In this document: positions 19,241 to 30,262 of the stretch, piece after piece
Layout of the letters: each line of letters starts with the position of its first letter
Position numbering within the stretch: position 1 is the stretch's first letter
DNA from: Spirochaetota bacterium
Lineage (GTDB): Bacteria; Spirochaetota; UBA4802; JAFGJZ01
Reading direction: 5' to 3'
Assembly: GCA_016934935.1 (NCBI GenBank)
Contig: JAFGRW010000115.1
Coordinates: forward strand, 62,001 to 126,000
Length of the DNA: 64,000 bases
The notes under the pieces: model-generated
What the model saw: only the letters and a program-made list of their open reading frames with translations
What the model was told of the DNA's origin: nothing
Database searches by the model: none
Program-made: the position numbers and the translations under genes

Positions 19241-19879
19241 TCAGCGTTTTAAGATCAAAGCACTATGAAACAGCTTATTGTCCCTGTAATAATTGATCCT
19301 GTTCAGACTCAATTCGGCTTCTCTTCGGTTTTTGTAAGGCCCCGCATAAATTCTAAAAAAGCCTTCCTGTCTCGCAAGAATTACAGTATGTCCTTTTCCA
19401 CTTAAATAATCCGCTATCTCCTGAGATTGATTTGCAGAAAACTTATTACCTATACGAATAACAAACGGATACTCCTCTTTCGGAAAAGAGGTTATTGCTG
19501 ATTTAGTATCGGAATTCTTACCAGCAAGACTCTCGGCTTCGGTAGCAGGCAGATCCTCTGTAGAACCTTCACTTTCATTATTGCCAACCATATCCGTAAC
19601 TTTATCTCCTATGTCACTCATAGCCTGACGCGTCATAGGATCAACTATTTCTTTTTCCGACCCACCGCTAAACTTGATACCTACAACCAGGCCGGATGTA
19701 AATGAAATAATACATAGAGAAAGAACCAAAACCAAAAACCTTGTTGCCCTGTTTTTTTTTCGGATCCCCTCTTTTTCATAACTTCTTGCCATTCTTGAAA
19801 AATATTCCGGATCTCTGGAGATAAAATCAGGTATATTAGGCTGTTGCGCATTACCGGAATAAAAATCTATGTTTTGCAT
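19241..19879 (-). CDS. SPOR-domain membrane protein
   Basis: Single TM FLVLVLSLCIISFTSGLVVGIKF; C-terminal FVIRIGNKFSANQSQEIADYLSGKGHTVILARQEGFFRIYAGPYKNRREAELSL; start moved to MQNIDF. Confidence 0.75.
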   Translation of the reverse strand: MQNIDFYSGNAQQPNIPDFISRDPEYFSRMARSYEKEGIRKKNRATRFLVLVLSLCIISFTSGLVVGIKFSGGSEKEIVDPMTRQAMSDIGDKVTDMVGNNESEGSTEDLPATEAESLAGKNSDTKSAITSFPKEEYPFVIRIGNKFSANQSQEIADYLSGKGHTVILARQEGFFRIYAGPYKNRREAELSLNRINYYRDNKLFHSALILKR

Positions 19880-20034
19880 ACAAATCACCTGTTTAAGCAA
19901 AAGTAAGCTCATCGTTAACGCTAAAATGAGACATATACTTATATTTTCGGTATATGATGAAAAACAGTTAGATTTTTTTATTTTGTCATCAACAAAAAGA
20001 ACGGTCAATGGCGTTAAATCCGGACAATACCCTA

Positions 20035-20766
20035 TTATTTATCCTTATCAAAATATTTTTTCAGTTTTTTTATCTCTATTGGCCTTAAATCCCTGAACAT
20101 GCCTCTATGCAGATTACCCAGAACAAGAGGCCCCAGCGAAATTCTAATAAGTCTTTTGACCTTGTAATCAAACTTTTTGAATGAGACTCTTATTTGCCGC
20201 TTTTTCCCCTCAGAAATGGTCATATATACCGAATGTTTCTGTTCACTTATATATTCAATGGAACATGGACCGGTTTTGAACTCCCGTAATCGAAGCCCTT
20301 TCTCAATTTTAGCCTTATCTTCCTCTTCCAAAGAGCGATCGAGAGAAACGATATACTTCTTCTTACATTCACTTGAAGGATGCATCAATGCTTGCGCCAA
20401 AAATCCGTCATTTGTAAGAAGTAAAAGCCCTTCTGTATCTTTGTCAAGCCTGCCAACAGGGAAAACACCGGCCTTCCAGTATTTATCATGAATCAAATCG
20501 ACAATTGTAGGCCTTCCCAGAGGGTCACCAACACTGGTAATATAACCTTTCGGCTTGTTTAGCATAACATAATAGAGAACACCGGATTGCACAACAGGTT
20601 CACCCCTGTATGTTACAAGATCATTTTCAGGATCCACCTTACATGCAAGAGTCACAGGCTCGCCATTAACCCTTACATCCCCTGCTTCAATAAATTTTTC
20701 AACCTTTCGACGTGAACCCAGCCCGCAACAGGCTAAAAATCTGTTTAAACGCATTTTTTCAGCCAT
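20035..20766 (-). CDS. rluB: 23S rRNA pseudouridine synthase, RluB/RsuA family
   Basis: MRLNRFLACCGLGSRRKVEKFIEAGDVRVNG S4 domain; PVGRLDKDTEGLLLLTNDG. Confidence 0.9.
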   Translation of the reverse strand: MAEKMRLNRFLACCGLGSRRKVEKFIEAGDVRVNGEPVTLACKVDPENDLVTYRGEPVVQSGVLYYVMLNKPKGYITSVGDPLGRPTIVDLIHDKYWKAGVFPVGRLDKDTEGLLLLTNDGFLAQALMHPSSECKKKYIVSLDRSLEEEDKAKIEKGLRLREFKTGPCSIEYISEQKHSVYMTISEGKKRQIRVSFKKFDYKVKRLIRISLGPLVLGNLHRGMFRDLRPIEIKKLKKYFDKDK

Positions 20767-20769
20767 CAG

Positions 20770-21474
20770 TTATATTTCCGTGTCATATGATTCCGGCTTC
20801 TCTTCGTCATCAGTTTCACTTGAAATTTTCTTGAATCTGTATTTATAGTCCTCTGTCTCTTTTTCTATCAATATTTCTACTCCCCTCTGTACTAGAGTCA
20901 GATCGTTACCAAAAGTAGCTCCATCCGAAAAAATTATCAGATTTTTATCCATATCAAGAGAATATTCACCTTTCTTTACAACACCGCCGCGCGAAGATCT
21001 ATATTTTTTGTCCTCATACAAAATTAAAGAATGGCTGGTAAAGTTACCTGAAGATGTAACACTCCACCATTTGCCGGTAAGCTCCTTAACAATTCTTTCT
21101 ATATTTTCCTGAGCAACCTGTTTTTGGTAATCTTCAATTGAAAAACCATCACCCTCTTTTAAAATCCTTATATTAGAACCGAAAGTCCATCCAACAATAC
21201 CTGAAGATAGCTGAACGTAATACCAGTAATCCTTAATACGCGCAATTCGGGACTCTTCAGCCGATTTCATTATAATTTTTACAGTATCACCCTTCATAAG
21301 ATAATCTGTACGGCTCGAATGTATCTGCGGCTGAAATCTCACTGCAGAATAATCATTAAGAGCTACCGCAAACACTTCTTTGGTTTCAATATCCTCATCG
21401 ATGGTTGAATCACTCTTATCCGCCGCACAAGCTGTTAGCAACATAATCAACCACAAAAACATACTTCTTTTCAT
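20770..21474 (-). CDS. SH3-like domain lipoprotein
   Basis: MKRSMFLWLIMLLTACAADKS; DYWYYVQLSSGIVGWTFGSNIRIL. Confidence 0.75.
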   Translation of the reverse strand: MKRSMFLWLIMLLTACAADKSDSTIDEDIETKEVFAVALNDYSAVRFQPQIHSSRTDYLMKGDTVKIIMKSAEESRIARIKDYWYYVQLSSGIVGWTFGSNIRILKEGDGFSIEDYQKQVAQENIERIVKELTGKWWSVTSSGNFTSHSLILYEDKKYRSSRGGVVKKGEYSLDMDKNLIIFSDGATFGNDLTLVQRGVEILIEKETEDYKYRFKKISSETDDEEKPESYDTEI

Positions 21475-21922
21475 TACTTACTCCCATAAATATGCTACAT
21501 TTTAACTGCAAATACCTGATTTAAAACAATTGTTTTGACTTTCATATTGGTCAACATAAATTTGGAACTCAACAGCGCTCTTAATAATACTGTACTAATT
21601 ATTCGATTTTATTATTAATCCGGCAATATTTTATTTAGAAATTTGACAATTTGCAAATCCGGATCTTTATTGCTTCTAACTGCCAATTACCAAATTTTAA
21701 TCATCTATAGTTGACATCATAATATTACAAAATTATTTTGTTCAAAAGCCAAATTTATGCCGATTATATAATAATTGATGCTTTTTTATATATAAATATT
21801 ATATTTTTGATGCATGATAACGGTATTAATTACAAATTACCGCTTTTTATGTCCTAACAAACGATTATGACATTACTGCATAAGAAATTATCAGATAAAT
21901 GCTATGGAAACCAGGTTATATA

Positions 21923-23827
21923 ATGGCAAAAAAATACAATATTTCGATAGGTTTTAAACTTATTACTCTGATGTCCCTCTTGATTACTCTATCACTTGGG
22001 GGAATAATATATTTTGCCACCTACTATTTTCGCGATGATAACGAAAAAAGAGCTGAAGAGGTCACCCTGGATCGTGCTGAATTGATCGCCTTGCAAATCA
22101 GAACCGACTTTAAATCAATAATTGAAAACAGCACTCTACTTCTTGAAAAATCGCTACTACTCAAGACAAAAACCGAAATTTCAGATACAGATCTTCTCTT
22201 CATTGCCCAACTAGCTGATGAAAACTCACCAGCTATTACACAACAGTTATTAAACGACACAGCTCTACTTACGATGGACGCAACAATGGTTTCTCCAGAC
22301 TCTATTGTAAGCGCTGAAATTGATGCAATAAAGGGCGGATTTAACACTGAGACAAAAGTATTCAACGGATCCTTATATTTTAAACGCCCTGTAATAGGTA
22401 TAATTACACCCCATGTAACTGAAGAACCAGGCAGAGCATCTTCCATACTTCTGATATTCATATCAATGAACAGATTTCTTGAGGCAGTCAAAACACAGAC
22501 CATTTACCAAAGTTTTATTGTTAACGGCACAGGTGAGCTTATTGCACACCATGACCCTGAACTTGTAACGGCAAAAGCCAACTTCATGAATATGCCTCTT
22601 GTGAGCACCATGATCGAGAGTACCATAGATTTTGGCAAAAAGGCTTTTAAAGATGAAGAAGGCAACAGTTTTATAGGATCGTTTAAAAAGACAGGTTTTT
22701 CTGACATAGGAGTCGTAACTTATGTGGATGAGTCAACTGCTTTTGCCGCAGTCAAAAATCTTCAGGAAAGAAATATTTTACTAACCATTATTGTTATAAA
22801 TATCGCCATTATCTTTCTTTTTATATTCTCAAGAACTCTGACAAAACCCGTTAAAGCCTTATCAGCTGCGGCAAACAAGATTAAAAACGGAGAGTTTGAT
22901 ATTCAGCTCAAACCGACAACACGCGATGAAATTGGTTACCTGACAGAATCATTTGGTGAAATGGCTCTTGGGCTTTCAGAACGTGAAAAACTGAAAAACG
23001 CACTGGGCAAATTTGCCAACCCCGAGATAGCAGAACAGGCACTTAAAGGAGAAATACAGCTTGGTGGAGAAAGAAAACACGCGGCAATTTTCTTTTCAGA
23101 CATAAGAAATTTTACCTCGATATCCGAAAAACTTGAACCGGAAGAGGTAGTTGAATTTTTAAATGAATACATGAGTCTTATGGTTAACTGTGTTAACAAG
23201 ACACACGGCATGGTTGATAAGTTTATTGGCGACGCCATTATGGCTCTTTGGGGCGTACCTTTCTCTCATGGCAACGACCTACAAAACTCCATCGACTGCG
23301 CCCTTTTAATGAGAAATGAGCTTATTAAATTCAATAAAAACCGCGGTGGGGATAAAAAACCAATAATCAAAATTGGTTGCGGCATAAACGTTGGTCCCAT
23401 GGTAGCAGGTCAAATAGGTTCCGATGAAAAAATGGAGTACACCGTTATCGGAGACACCGTTAACCTGGCTTCGCGAATCGAATCTCTTAACAAACCTTTT
23501 GGAACTGATATTTTAATTTCTGAAGATGCTTATACTATGGTAAAAGACCGTTATTTAACTGTACCTATGCGGCAAATACTGGTAAAGGGAAAAGAAAAAG
23601 CTCAACAGATTTATGCCGTACTATCACATAAAGACGATCCGAATGGCATTAAATCAATTGAAGAGTTACGAAATGTTCTTGATATCACCGAAGTTCAAAT
23701 ATCAGACTCTGATTTCCCTGTCGAGAATGAACAGAAATTTGAAATACTGAACAACAACCATAAAGATTCAAAAAGTCACGAAAAACTATTTAATAAGAAA
23801 GATGTGCTCTATGAAATCCTTGATTAA
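21923..23827 (+). CDS. membrane class III adenylate/guanylate cyclase with extracytoplasmic sensor and HAMP
   Basis: HAMP SRTLTKPVKALSAAANKIKNGEFDIQLKPTTRDEIGYLTESF; catalytic AAIFFSDIRNFTSISEKLEPEEVVEFLNEYMSLM...DKFIGDAIMALWG...YTVIGDTVNLASRIES. Confidence 0.92.
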   Translation: MAKKYNISIGFKLITLMSLLITLSLGGIIYFATYYFRDDNEKRAEEVTLDRAELIALQIRTDFKSIIENSTLLLEKSLLLKTKTEISDTDLLFIAQLADENSPAITQQLLNDTALLTMDATMVSPDSIVSAEIDAIKGGFNTETKVFNGSLYFKRPVIGIITPHVTEEPGRASSILLIFISMNRFLEAVKTQTIYQSFIVNGTGELIAHHDPELVTAKANFMNMPLVSTMIESTIDFGKKAFKDEEGNSFIGSFKKTGFSDIGVVTYVDESTAFAAVKNLQERNILLTIIVINIAIIFLFIFSRTLTKPVKALSAAANKIKNGEFDIQLKPTTRDEIGYLTESFGEMALGLSEREKLKNALGKFANPEIAEQALKGEIQLGGERKHAAIFFSDIRNFTSISEKLEPEEVVEFLNEYMSLMVNCVNKTHGMVDKFIGDAIMALWGVPFSHGNDLQNSIDCALLMRNELIKFNKNRGGDKKPIIKIGCGINVGPMVAGQIGSDEKMEYTVIGDTVNLASRIESLNKPFGTDILISEDAYTMVKDRYLTVPMRQILVKGKEKAQQIYAVLSHKDDPNGIKSIEELRNVLDITEVQISDSDFPVENEQKFEILNNNHKDSKSHEKLFNKKDVLYEILD

Positions 23828-25892
23828 AGAATACACATTACCTTTTTTTAACCTTATAGCAATAATAATTGCCGCTTTTTTGCTGTATTTAAACTACACA
23901 TATACTTTGACACACTCGTCGACCGTTCAGATTGGCACGATTATATTCAAACAAAAAATTGCGGAAAGAAGATATTCCCAACAGGTTATCTGGGAAGGAA
24001 TTACCAATAACTCGCCAATATATAACTTCGACGCCATTCGCACCGACAAGGGAGCTCTTGCCGTAATTGAACTGGATAACGGAACATCTATCCAGCTCGA
24101 AGAAGAAACAATGATAATAATTCAACAATCTGATCTTGGCCTGGATATAGATTTCGAGAATGGATCAATTAACGCACAAAAAAGTGATGATGATTCTTCA
24201 CTTAACATTCGTTCAGGCGATACAGTAGTAGCTGTTAACGACGGAAGCCTCAATGTTAATAAAAATGCCGATACACGGGATCTTAACCTTAACGTTTCAT
24301 CAGGCACCGCGGCCTTAAATTCAGGTGGCAAAATATCGCAAATTGACAGCACAAAGATTGTAAATATTTCCTCTGGTGAAGCCAAAATCGGAGATAAACA
24401 GATTATTTTACAATCACCGGCGCCTGCAAAAACATTCATCACTGCAAGTCCTCTGGATATTAATTTCAATTGGACAAGTTCCAAAGAATCAACTTCAAAT
24501 TTGCAAATTTCAAAAGATAAAAACTTCAATAACATAATGTATACCGTGCCTTCTGCAACAGGTAAAGCGACAGCCAGACTTGAAAATGGCACATATTACT
24601 GGCGAGTTACACTTAACGGAACAAACAGTGAAACACGCCGAATCTCGGTTATTAGAGAGACTACTCCTGTTATATTAAGACCTTTAAACGGACAAAGTTT
24701 TAACTATACCAAAAAACCTCCTGTTATCATTTTTAAATGGAATGGTGCCGACACGGCCACTCAATACACGGTAGAGATTGCCAGAATGGAATCGATGAAT
24801 ACTTTACATAAAAGCATAAATAGTCTTGAATCCTTTATTTCGGTTTCTGATCTTCAGCCCGGTAAATATTACTGCCGTTTGAAAGCACGTTACGCACTTG
24901 CTGACCGCAAACACGAACTGTTGAGCCCTGTTATTTCATTTACTGTTAATCAAAAGTCCCAACTTGACGCACCTAAACTTTTATCACCAGTTAATACCTT
25001 AGTTAATGCCAACAAAAAACCCACTGTTTTTAATTGGCAACCGGTTGGCGGAGCCGGTAAATATAAAATTGCTATTTCCGGCTCTGCAGGACCTCTTTTT
25101 TCTGCTATAACAACATCAAATTACTTTGCTTATAATACTCTTCTTGATCCAGGTGACTATACATGGAGTGTTACCGCTATGGATACCGATGGAGCTGAAT
25201 CCCAGCTCAATAACTCGGCAAAATTTACTGTATCTTCAACTGGAAAGATAACAACAATATCACCATCTTCATCAAGTCGATTTAAAACAGGTGAGGCCGT
25301 CAATCTGACATGGAGAGACGAAAACAACGGAAACAACTATCTTGTCATAATTTCAAAAAACTCTCTTTTTGCGACAACTTACAGAGAACGAAAGGTTTCT
25401 TCAAGATTTACAACTTTTTCTGATCTTGAATCTGGTAACTATTACTGGAAAGTCTATCTGCTTAACGATGACGATCGCCGTCTTATCGCCAGCAACTCTG
25501 ATTCTTTCAGTATATACGGAAACGTAGTTCGTCCTATTCCTGTTTCACCCATAAATACAAAGTTTCCACACGACACATCGTCTATCTCTTTGCGATGGAA
25601 ACCAGTTCCAGACGCGACTCATTACGAGATTGAAATATATCAAGAATCATCACTAATATCAAAATTATTAAAAAGGGCGACAACAGCTTCAACCTCTTAT
25701 TCACTTAACATTGCATCTTACGCACCGGGCAGTTATTCATGGAAAGTCAGATCTATCCAAAAAAGCGGCTCTGTTATTGTCACCAGCAGTGATTTTTCAA
25801 AAGAGGTTTTCACAAAAGAATCATTAAAAGAGCCGAAAAAGAAAGAGTATAAAATAGAGATTCTTAATCCGTCAAAAATATATATAGAATAA
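23811..25892 (+). CDS. FecR-domain / multi-FN3-like surface or periplasmic protein
   Basis: FecR-like DAIRTDKGALAVIELDNGTSIQLEEETMIII; repeated FNWTSSKES, FKWNGADTATQYTVEIA, FNWQPVGGAGKYKIAIS, LRWKPVPDATHYEIEI; overlaps cyclase stop. Confidence 0.8.
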   Translation: MKSLIKEYTLPFFNLIAIIIAAFLLYLNYTYTLTHSSTVQIGTIIFKQKIAERRYSQQVIWEGITNNSPIYNFDAIRTDKGALAVIELDNGTSIQLEEETMIIIQQSDLGLDIDFENGSINAQKSDDDSSLNIRSGDTVVAVNDGSLNVNKNADTRDLNLNVSSGTAALNSGGKISQIDSTKIVNISSGEAKIGDKQIILQSPAPAKTFITASPLDINFNWTSSKESTSNLQISKDKNFNNIMYTVPSATGKATARLENGTYYWRVTLNGTNSETRRISVIRETTPVILRPLNGQSFNYTKKPPVIIFKWNGADTATQYTVEIARMESMNTLHKSINSLESFISVSDLQPGKYYCRLKARYALADRKHELLSPVISFTVNQKSQLDAPKLLSPVNTLVNANKKPTVFNWQPVGGAGKYKIAISGSAGPLFSAITTSNYFAYNTLLDPGDYTWSVTAMDTDGAESQLNNSAKFTVSSTGKITTISPSSSSRFKTGEAVNLTWRDENNGNNYLVIISKNSLFATTYRERKVSSRFTTFSDLESGNYYWKVYLLNDDDRRLIASNSDSFSIYGNVVRPIPVSPINTKFPHDTSSISLRWKPVPDATHYEIEIYQESSLISKLLKRATTASTSYSLNIASYAPGSYSWKVRSIQKSGSVIVTSSDFSKEVFTKESLKEPKKKEYKIEILNPSKIYIE

Positions 25893-25930
25893 GGGATTGC
25901 CTTACAATCAGCTGACATTGGATATTAATA

Positions 25931-26779
25931 ATGAATTATAATAGAAGACATATTATACTACGGTTAATAAAACTGCCAAGACAGGTATTTTTTATGCTGC
26001 TTTTGGGGTTTATCTATTTATCCAATAATTCTATACTGTTATCTAAGCCCAAAATCGAAAAAACTCCACGTATTGAATGGCGGGCCATTTCAGCTGCATC
26101 CAGATACAGGGTACAAATAACCAAAAGCGGTTCTACAATTATTGACACAAAAACAGCTTCCAATTTCATATCCGCACCGTTGCATCATGGTGTATATAAA
26201 TTTAAAATAACCGCATACAACCAAAAAGGCGAAACAATTGGTGAATCCGGCTGGGAACCGCTAATAATTCAAAGCTGGAGTCTTGTAAGCAAACAGTACT
26301 ATTATGTTGGTGTCGGTGTTGGGTTTGAGTACATAACCCCCAGTTGGAACAAGATAAACGAAAATGGCAATAGTTGGAACATCTATGGAGGTTACGATTT
26401 ACCCATTCAAAGCATACAGCTCGAAGCAATACTTGATTATCAATCTTTCTCTCCTATTTATAAGGAAGATAAGGTTAGCACCGAAATAGATATGTACTCC
26501 CTTAACTGTGGAGTGTTCTATTTTTCACGTCTTTCTGATCTTTTTACTGCAGGGGTCAGGTTATCACCCGGATTATCATATACAACCATATCAATAGAAG
26601 ATACTGAAGAAACTAAAGAATATAATTCTATAGGTTTATCAGTTATTCTTGGTATTGGCTTAAGATTCAATATGAGCTACGGATTTATTGAACACGGGGT
26701 TGAATATAAACAGACATTCCTGAATGGGAACGATTTCATGTCAGTCCGCCCCTATTTAAGAGGCGGAGCCCGTTTTTAA
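25931..26779 (+). CDS. FN3-like N-domain plus predicted outer-membrane beta-barrel
   Basis: IEWRAISAASRYRVQITKSG...; alternating C-terminal strands ending RPYLRGGARF. Confidence 0.65.
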   Translation: MNYNRRHIILRLIKLPRQVFFMLLLGFIYLSNNSILLSKPKIEKTPRIEWRAISAASRYRVQITKSGSTIIDTKTASNFISAPLHHGVYKFKITAYNQKGETIGESGWEPLIIQSWSLVSKQYYYVGVGVGFEYITPSWNKINENGNSWNIYGGYDLPIQSIQLEAILDYQSFSPIYKEDKVSTEIDMYSLNCGVFYFSRLSDLFTAGVRLSPGLSYTTISIEDTEETKEYNSIGLSVILGIGLRFNMSYGFIEHGVEYKQTFLNGNDFMSVRPYLRGGARF

Positions 26780-26902
26780 CCTGTTATAGTACACAAATGC
26801 TTGTATTGTGATGGGGAACTTCGAAAAATTACCATTTTCAGAACGGCTATGCTGTCAAAAGCCTAATTAAAGATAATTTTTCACTCAAGCCTAAGAAACC
26901 GT

Positions 26903-26938
26903 GTAAAAAAAGCACTTTTAGGGTAGTGCTATTTTTAC
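26903..26938. terminator. bidirectional terminator between convergent genes
   Basis: GTAAAAAAAGCACTTTTAGGGTAGTGCTATTTTTAC. Confidence 0.75.
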
Positions 26939-26978
26939 GTTTTATTAAAGGTCTTTTTCGTAAATACCTTTAATAAAC

Positions 26979-29612
26979 TTAATTGGTAGAGTTTCCCAAT
27001 GTTTTTTGAACCTGCAGTTTAACTGCATCAAAAAGTTCTTCAATTTTATCGGGGTTCTTACCGCCAGCCTGAGCCATCTCTTTTCGTCCGCCTCCACCGC
27101 CGCCGGCTATTGGCGCGCATTGTTTGATTATTGCGCCACAATCGACCCCTGCTTCTACCGCTTCTTTAGAAGCCGCACATAACATCATCACTTTCCCGTG
27201 AGTTTCAGACGCTAAGAACACAATACTGTTATTGAGTTTTTGTCTGATTCGGTCAGCTGCTTCCCTTAGCACTTCATTATCTGCATTATCAAACTTGTGA
27301 AAAACGCAAATTGTTTTTTCTATGCTAATACCTTTTTCAATTATTTGATCCACTAACGAGGCAATATCAGCTTTTTTTAGAGACGCAATCTCTTTGCGTA
27401 ATCGATTATTCTCTTCAATTATTGAAGCGACCTTGTCTGTTACATTGATCTCATTTGTACCAGTCAACTCTATAACCTTGTTCTTAATCGCATCAATAGA
27501 ATTAAACCTGTCCAAAACTCCCTTCAAGGTAACTCCTTCGATACGTCTGGTACCGGCTCCCGGCGATGACTCCTTCAATATCTTGAATATTCCAATCTCC
27601 CCTGTTCGATTAACATGAGTTCCTCCGCAAAGCTCAAGACTGAAATCTCCCGAAGCCACTACCCTGACTGTTGCACCGTATTTCTCACCAAACTCTGCCA
27701 TCGCTCCAAGTTCAAGTGCCTCTTTAATAGGCATTTCAGAGGTTTTAACTTCCAGATTCTCCCAAATCTTGCGATTTACAAGACTTTCAACATCTCTGAT
27801 TTCTGATTCAGTCATCGCTTCAAAATGCGTGAAGTCAAATCGCATACGTTCCGGTTCAACGATTGATCCGGATTGTTTAACATGATCACCGAGCACTTTT
27901 CTTAAAGCAGCCTGCAGAAGGTGTGTCACCGTATGGTTCGCCTTAATTAGCGAACGCCTGATCTGATCAATCTGAGCTGTAACCTTATCATTAATCGAAC
28001 AGCTGCCCGATAAAATCTTTACATGATGAATTATTACGCCATTACTCTTTTGAGTATCCATTACTTCGGCTTTAAAAGAGGTATTTTCGACATGCCCTTG
28101 ATCACCAACCTGGCCACCCGACTCGCCGTAAAATGGAGTTTTATCAAGAACAATATAGCCTTCCATGCCTTCTGATAATACTTCTCTCAATTCACTTCCG
28201 GCGGCCAATGCACAAATTTTTGATTCTGTACGATAATCACTATAACCGGTAAAAACAGATTCTTGAACTCCGTTGCAAATTTCACTTACCAGCTTTTCGT
28301 AAGATCCGTCCGCTGATTTCCAACTATCCTTTCCGCGTTGTCTCTGTTTCTCCATCTCTTTTGAGAAGGCATCCATATCCACAGTAACACCCTCTTCAAG
28401 AGCAATTTCTGTTGTCATTTCCACAGGAAAACCAAATGTATCATATAACTGGAATGCGTCCTCTCCTGACAATATCGATCCGGTTTTTTTTGCTTCAACT
28501 ATAAGCTGCTCAATTCTTAAAATTCCATTTTCAAGGGTTTCCAGAAAACGTTTCTCTTCACCTTCAAGAACCTTTTTAATATTCACGGAAGCGTTGACAA
28601 TTTCAGGGTAAAACTCTCCAAAAATCTCGACAATTACATCCACCATCTTGTAAATAAATGGTTCATCAACACCCAAAGTTCTGGCAAAGCGCAATGCACG
28701 ACGCAAAATTCTCCTTAGCACATATCCACGACCCTCGTTAGAGGGATAGGCGCCATCAGCCATTGCAAAAGTCAAAGCTCGCGCATGTTCGACAATTACA
28801 TTAACAGCAACAGCTTTTTTCCCCTTATACTCAACACCAAGATTACCGCAAACAAACTCTATCATTCGTGTGAATTCATCAGTTTCATAAATAGATGATA
28901 CATTTTGAGTAATAGTTGCTAATCGCTCCAGCCCCATACCGGTATCAATTCCGGTTTGCGGTAATGGCGTCTGGTTCCCGTCCGTATCCTGGTGAAATTG
29001 ATTAAAGACCAGATTCCAGTACTCCATAAATCTTTCACAATCACAACCAGGTTTGCAATCTTTATCACCACATCCATTTTCCACGCCCTTATCAATATAA
29101 AGCTCCGAACATGGCCCACAAGCTCCTGAATCTCCAGCCGGTCCCCAAAAATTGTCCTCTTTACCAAGACGAACAATTCTTTCAGCCGGTATTCCAACAT
29201 TTTTATTCCAAATATCAAAAGCTTCATCATCATCCAGATAAACCGACACCCAAATTTTTTCCGGATCAAGTTTCAATACCTTAACCGAATACTCCCAGGC
29301 CATTTCGATAGCTTCTTTTTTAAAATAATCACCGAAAGAAAAGTTACCCAACATTTCAAAAAATGTGCAATGTCTTTTAGTTCTTCCCACGTTTTCCAAA
29401 TCACTTGTACGAAGACATTTTTGAACAGATGCGGCTCTTTTATAATCGGTTTTGACAATCCCGGCAAACATTGGTTTAAATTGAACCATACCGGCCGTCG
29501 TAAATAAAAGCGTTGGGTCATCCTTGGGTATAAGCGGACTTGAGTGAATTTGTCGATGACCTTTAGATACAAAATATTCAATAAAAGAAGCTCTTAACTC
29601 TTTAACAAGCAC
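26979..29612 (-). CDS. alaS: alanyl-tRNA synthetase
   Basis: RASFIEYFVSKGHRQIHSSPLIPKDDPTLLFTTAGMVQFKPMF...CGGTHVNRTGEIG...GGGGGGRKEMAQAGGK. Confidence 0.98.
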   Translation of the reverse strand: MLVKELRASFIEYFVSKGHRQIHSSPLIPKDDPTLLFTTAGMVQFKPMFAGIVKTDYKRAASVQKCLRTSDLENVGRTKRHCTFFEMLGNFSFGDYFKKEAIEMAWEYSVKVLKLDPEKIWVSVYLDDDEAFDIWNKNVGIPAERIVRLGKEDNFWGPAGDSGACGPCSELYIDKGVENGCGDKDCKPGCDCERFMEYWNLVFNQFHQDTDGNQTPLPQTGIDTGMGLERLATITQNVSSIYETDEFTRMIEFVCGNLGVEYKGKKAVAVNVIVEHARALTFAMADGAYPSNEGRGYVLRRILRRALRFARTLGVDEPFIYKMVDVIVEIFGEFYPEIVNASVNIKKVLEGEEKRFLETLENGILRIEQLIVEAKKTGSILSGEDAFQLYDTFGFPVEMTTEIALEEGVTVDMDAFSKEMEKQRQRGKDSWKSADGSYEKLVSEICNGVQESVFTGYSDYRTESKICALAAGSELREVLSEGMEGYIVLDKTPFYGESGGQVGDQGHVENTSFKAEVMDTQKSNGVIIHHVKILSGSCSINDKVTAQIDQIRRSLIKANHTVTHLLQAALRKVLGDHVKQSGSIVEPERMRFDFTHFEAMTESEIRDVESLVNRKIWENLEVKTSEMPIKEALELGAMAEFGEKYGATVRVVASGDFSLELCGGTHVNRTGEIGIFKILKESSPGAGTRRIEGVTLKGVLDRFNSIDAIKNKVIELTGTNEINVTDKVASIIEENNRLRKEIASLKKADIASLVDQIIEKGISIEKTICVFHKFDNADNEVLREAADRIRQKLNNSIVFLASETHGKVMMLCAASKEAVEAGVDCGAIIKQCAPIAGGGGGGRKEMAQAGGKNPDKIEELFDAVKLQVQKTLGNSTN

Positions 29613-29617
29613 AATGA

Positions 29618-30256
29618 TTACCTCATATTGTTTTCAAAAGTATATCCGGAATTTTTCATTTTTCCCAAAACAGCAAAAATATCAGAACTCGAAAATCCCC
29701 GGCTATTTAAAGCGTAAACCAGTTTTGCATAGCAATTCTTTTTCCCACTGATTGACTCATATTTTTTACAAGCAAATTCATAAAGCGCGTCAATATTATC
29801 AAACAAAAGGCTCTCTTCCCTAATAACTCGCTCTATAGTTACTTTATCTACACCAGTTTGTTTCAATTTATTTTCAGCATACTTTCTGCCAACAACTTTT
29901 CTTTTAAGCATATTGTTCAAATACCGCTTAGCATATGCTTCATCATCAATATAATTCATTTTTTTTAAAAACACTAAAGCATCTTTAATCGCCTCATTTG
30001 AAAACTCTTTTTTTTTCAAATATACACGAATCTGGCTTTCAGTGTGCGGATTGGCAATATAGCGCAATGCTTTATCACGGCACAAATGTTTTTCAGATTT
30101 TTTTTTAAGCTCCAGAATTTCAGCTTCATCAAGGCTGTCTCCAACAGAATATTTTGATGAGTATTCTATGGTTACAGGAAGAGGTATGGACAGTCCGGAT
30201 TCAAACAAGATCCGTATACTGTTACCAGAAAAAGATATCCGCGCAATACGATCCAT
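29618..30256 (-). CDS. recX: regulatory protein RecX
   Basis: AESQIRVYLKKKEFSNEAIKDALVFLKKMNYIDDEAYAKRYLNNMLKRKVVGRKYAENKLKQTGV-like three-helix repeats (RYIANPHTESQIRVYLKKKEF...). Confidence 0.85.
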   Translation of the reverse strand: MDRIARISFSGNSIRILFESGLSIPLPVTIEYSSKYSVGDSLDEAEILELKKKSEKHLCRDKALRYIANPHTESQIRVYLKKKEFSNEAIKDALVFLKKMNYIDDEAYAKRYLNNMLKRKVVGRKYAENKLKQTGVDKVTIERVIREESLLFDNIDALYEFACKKYESISGKKNCYAKLVYALNSRGFSSSDIFAVLGKMKNSGYTFENNMR

Positions 30257-30262
30257 TTACTG

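Noticed and set aside
7943-26833. 13-mer GAACTTCGAAAAA just after gene ends at 7943 and 26816
   Set aside because: Only two copies seen, AT-rich and short; not enough to call a dispersed repeat.
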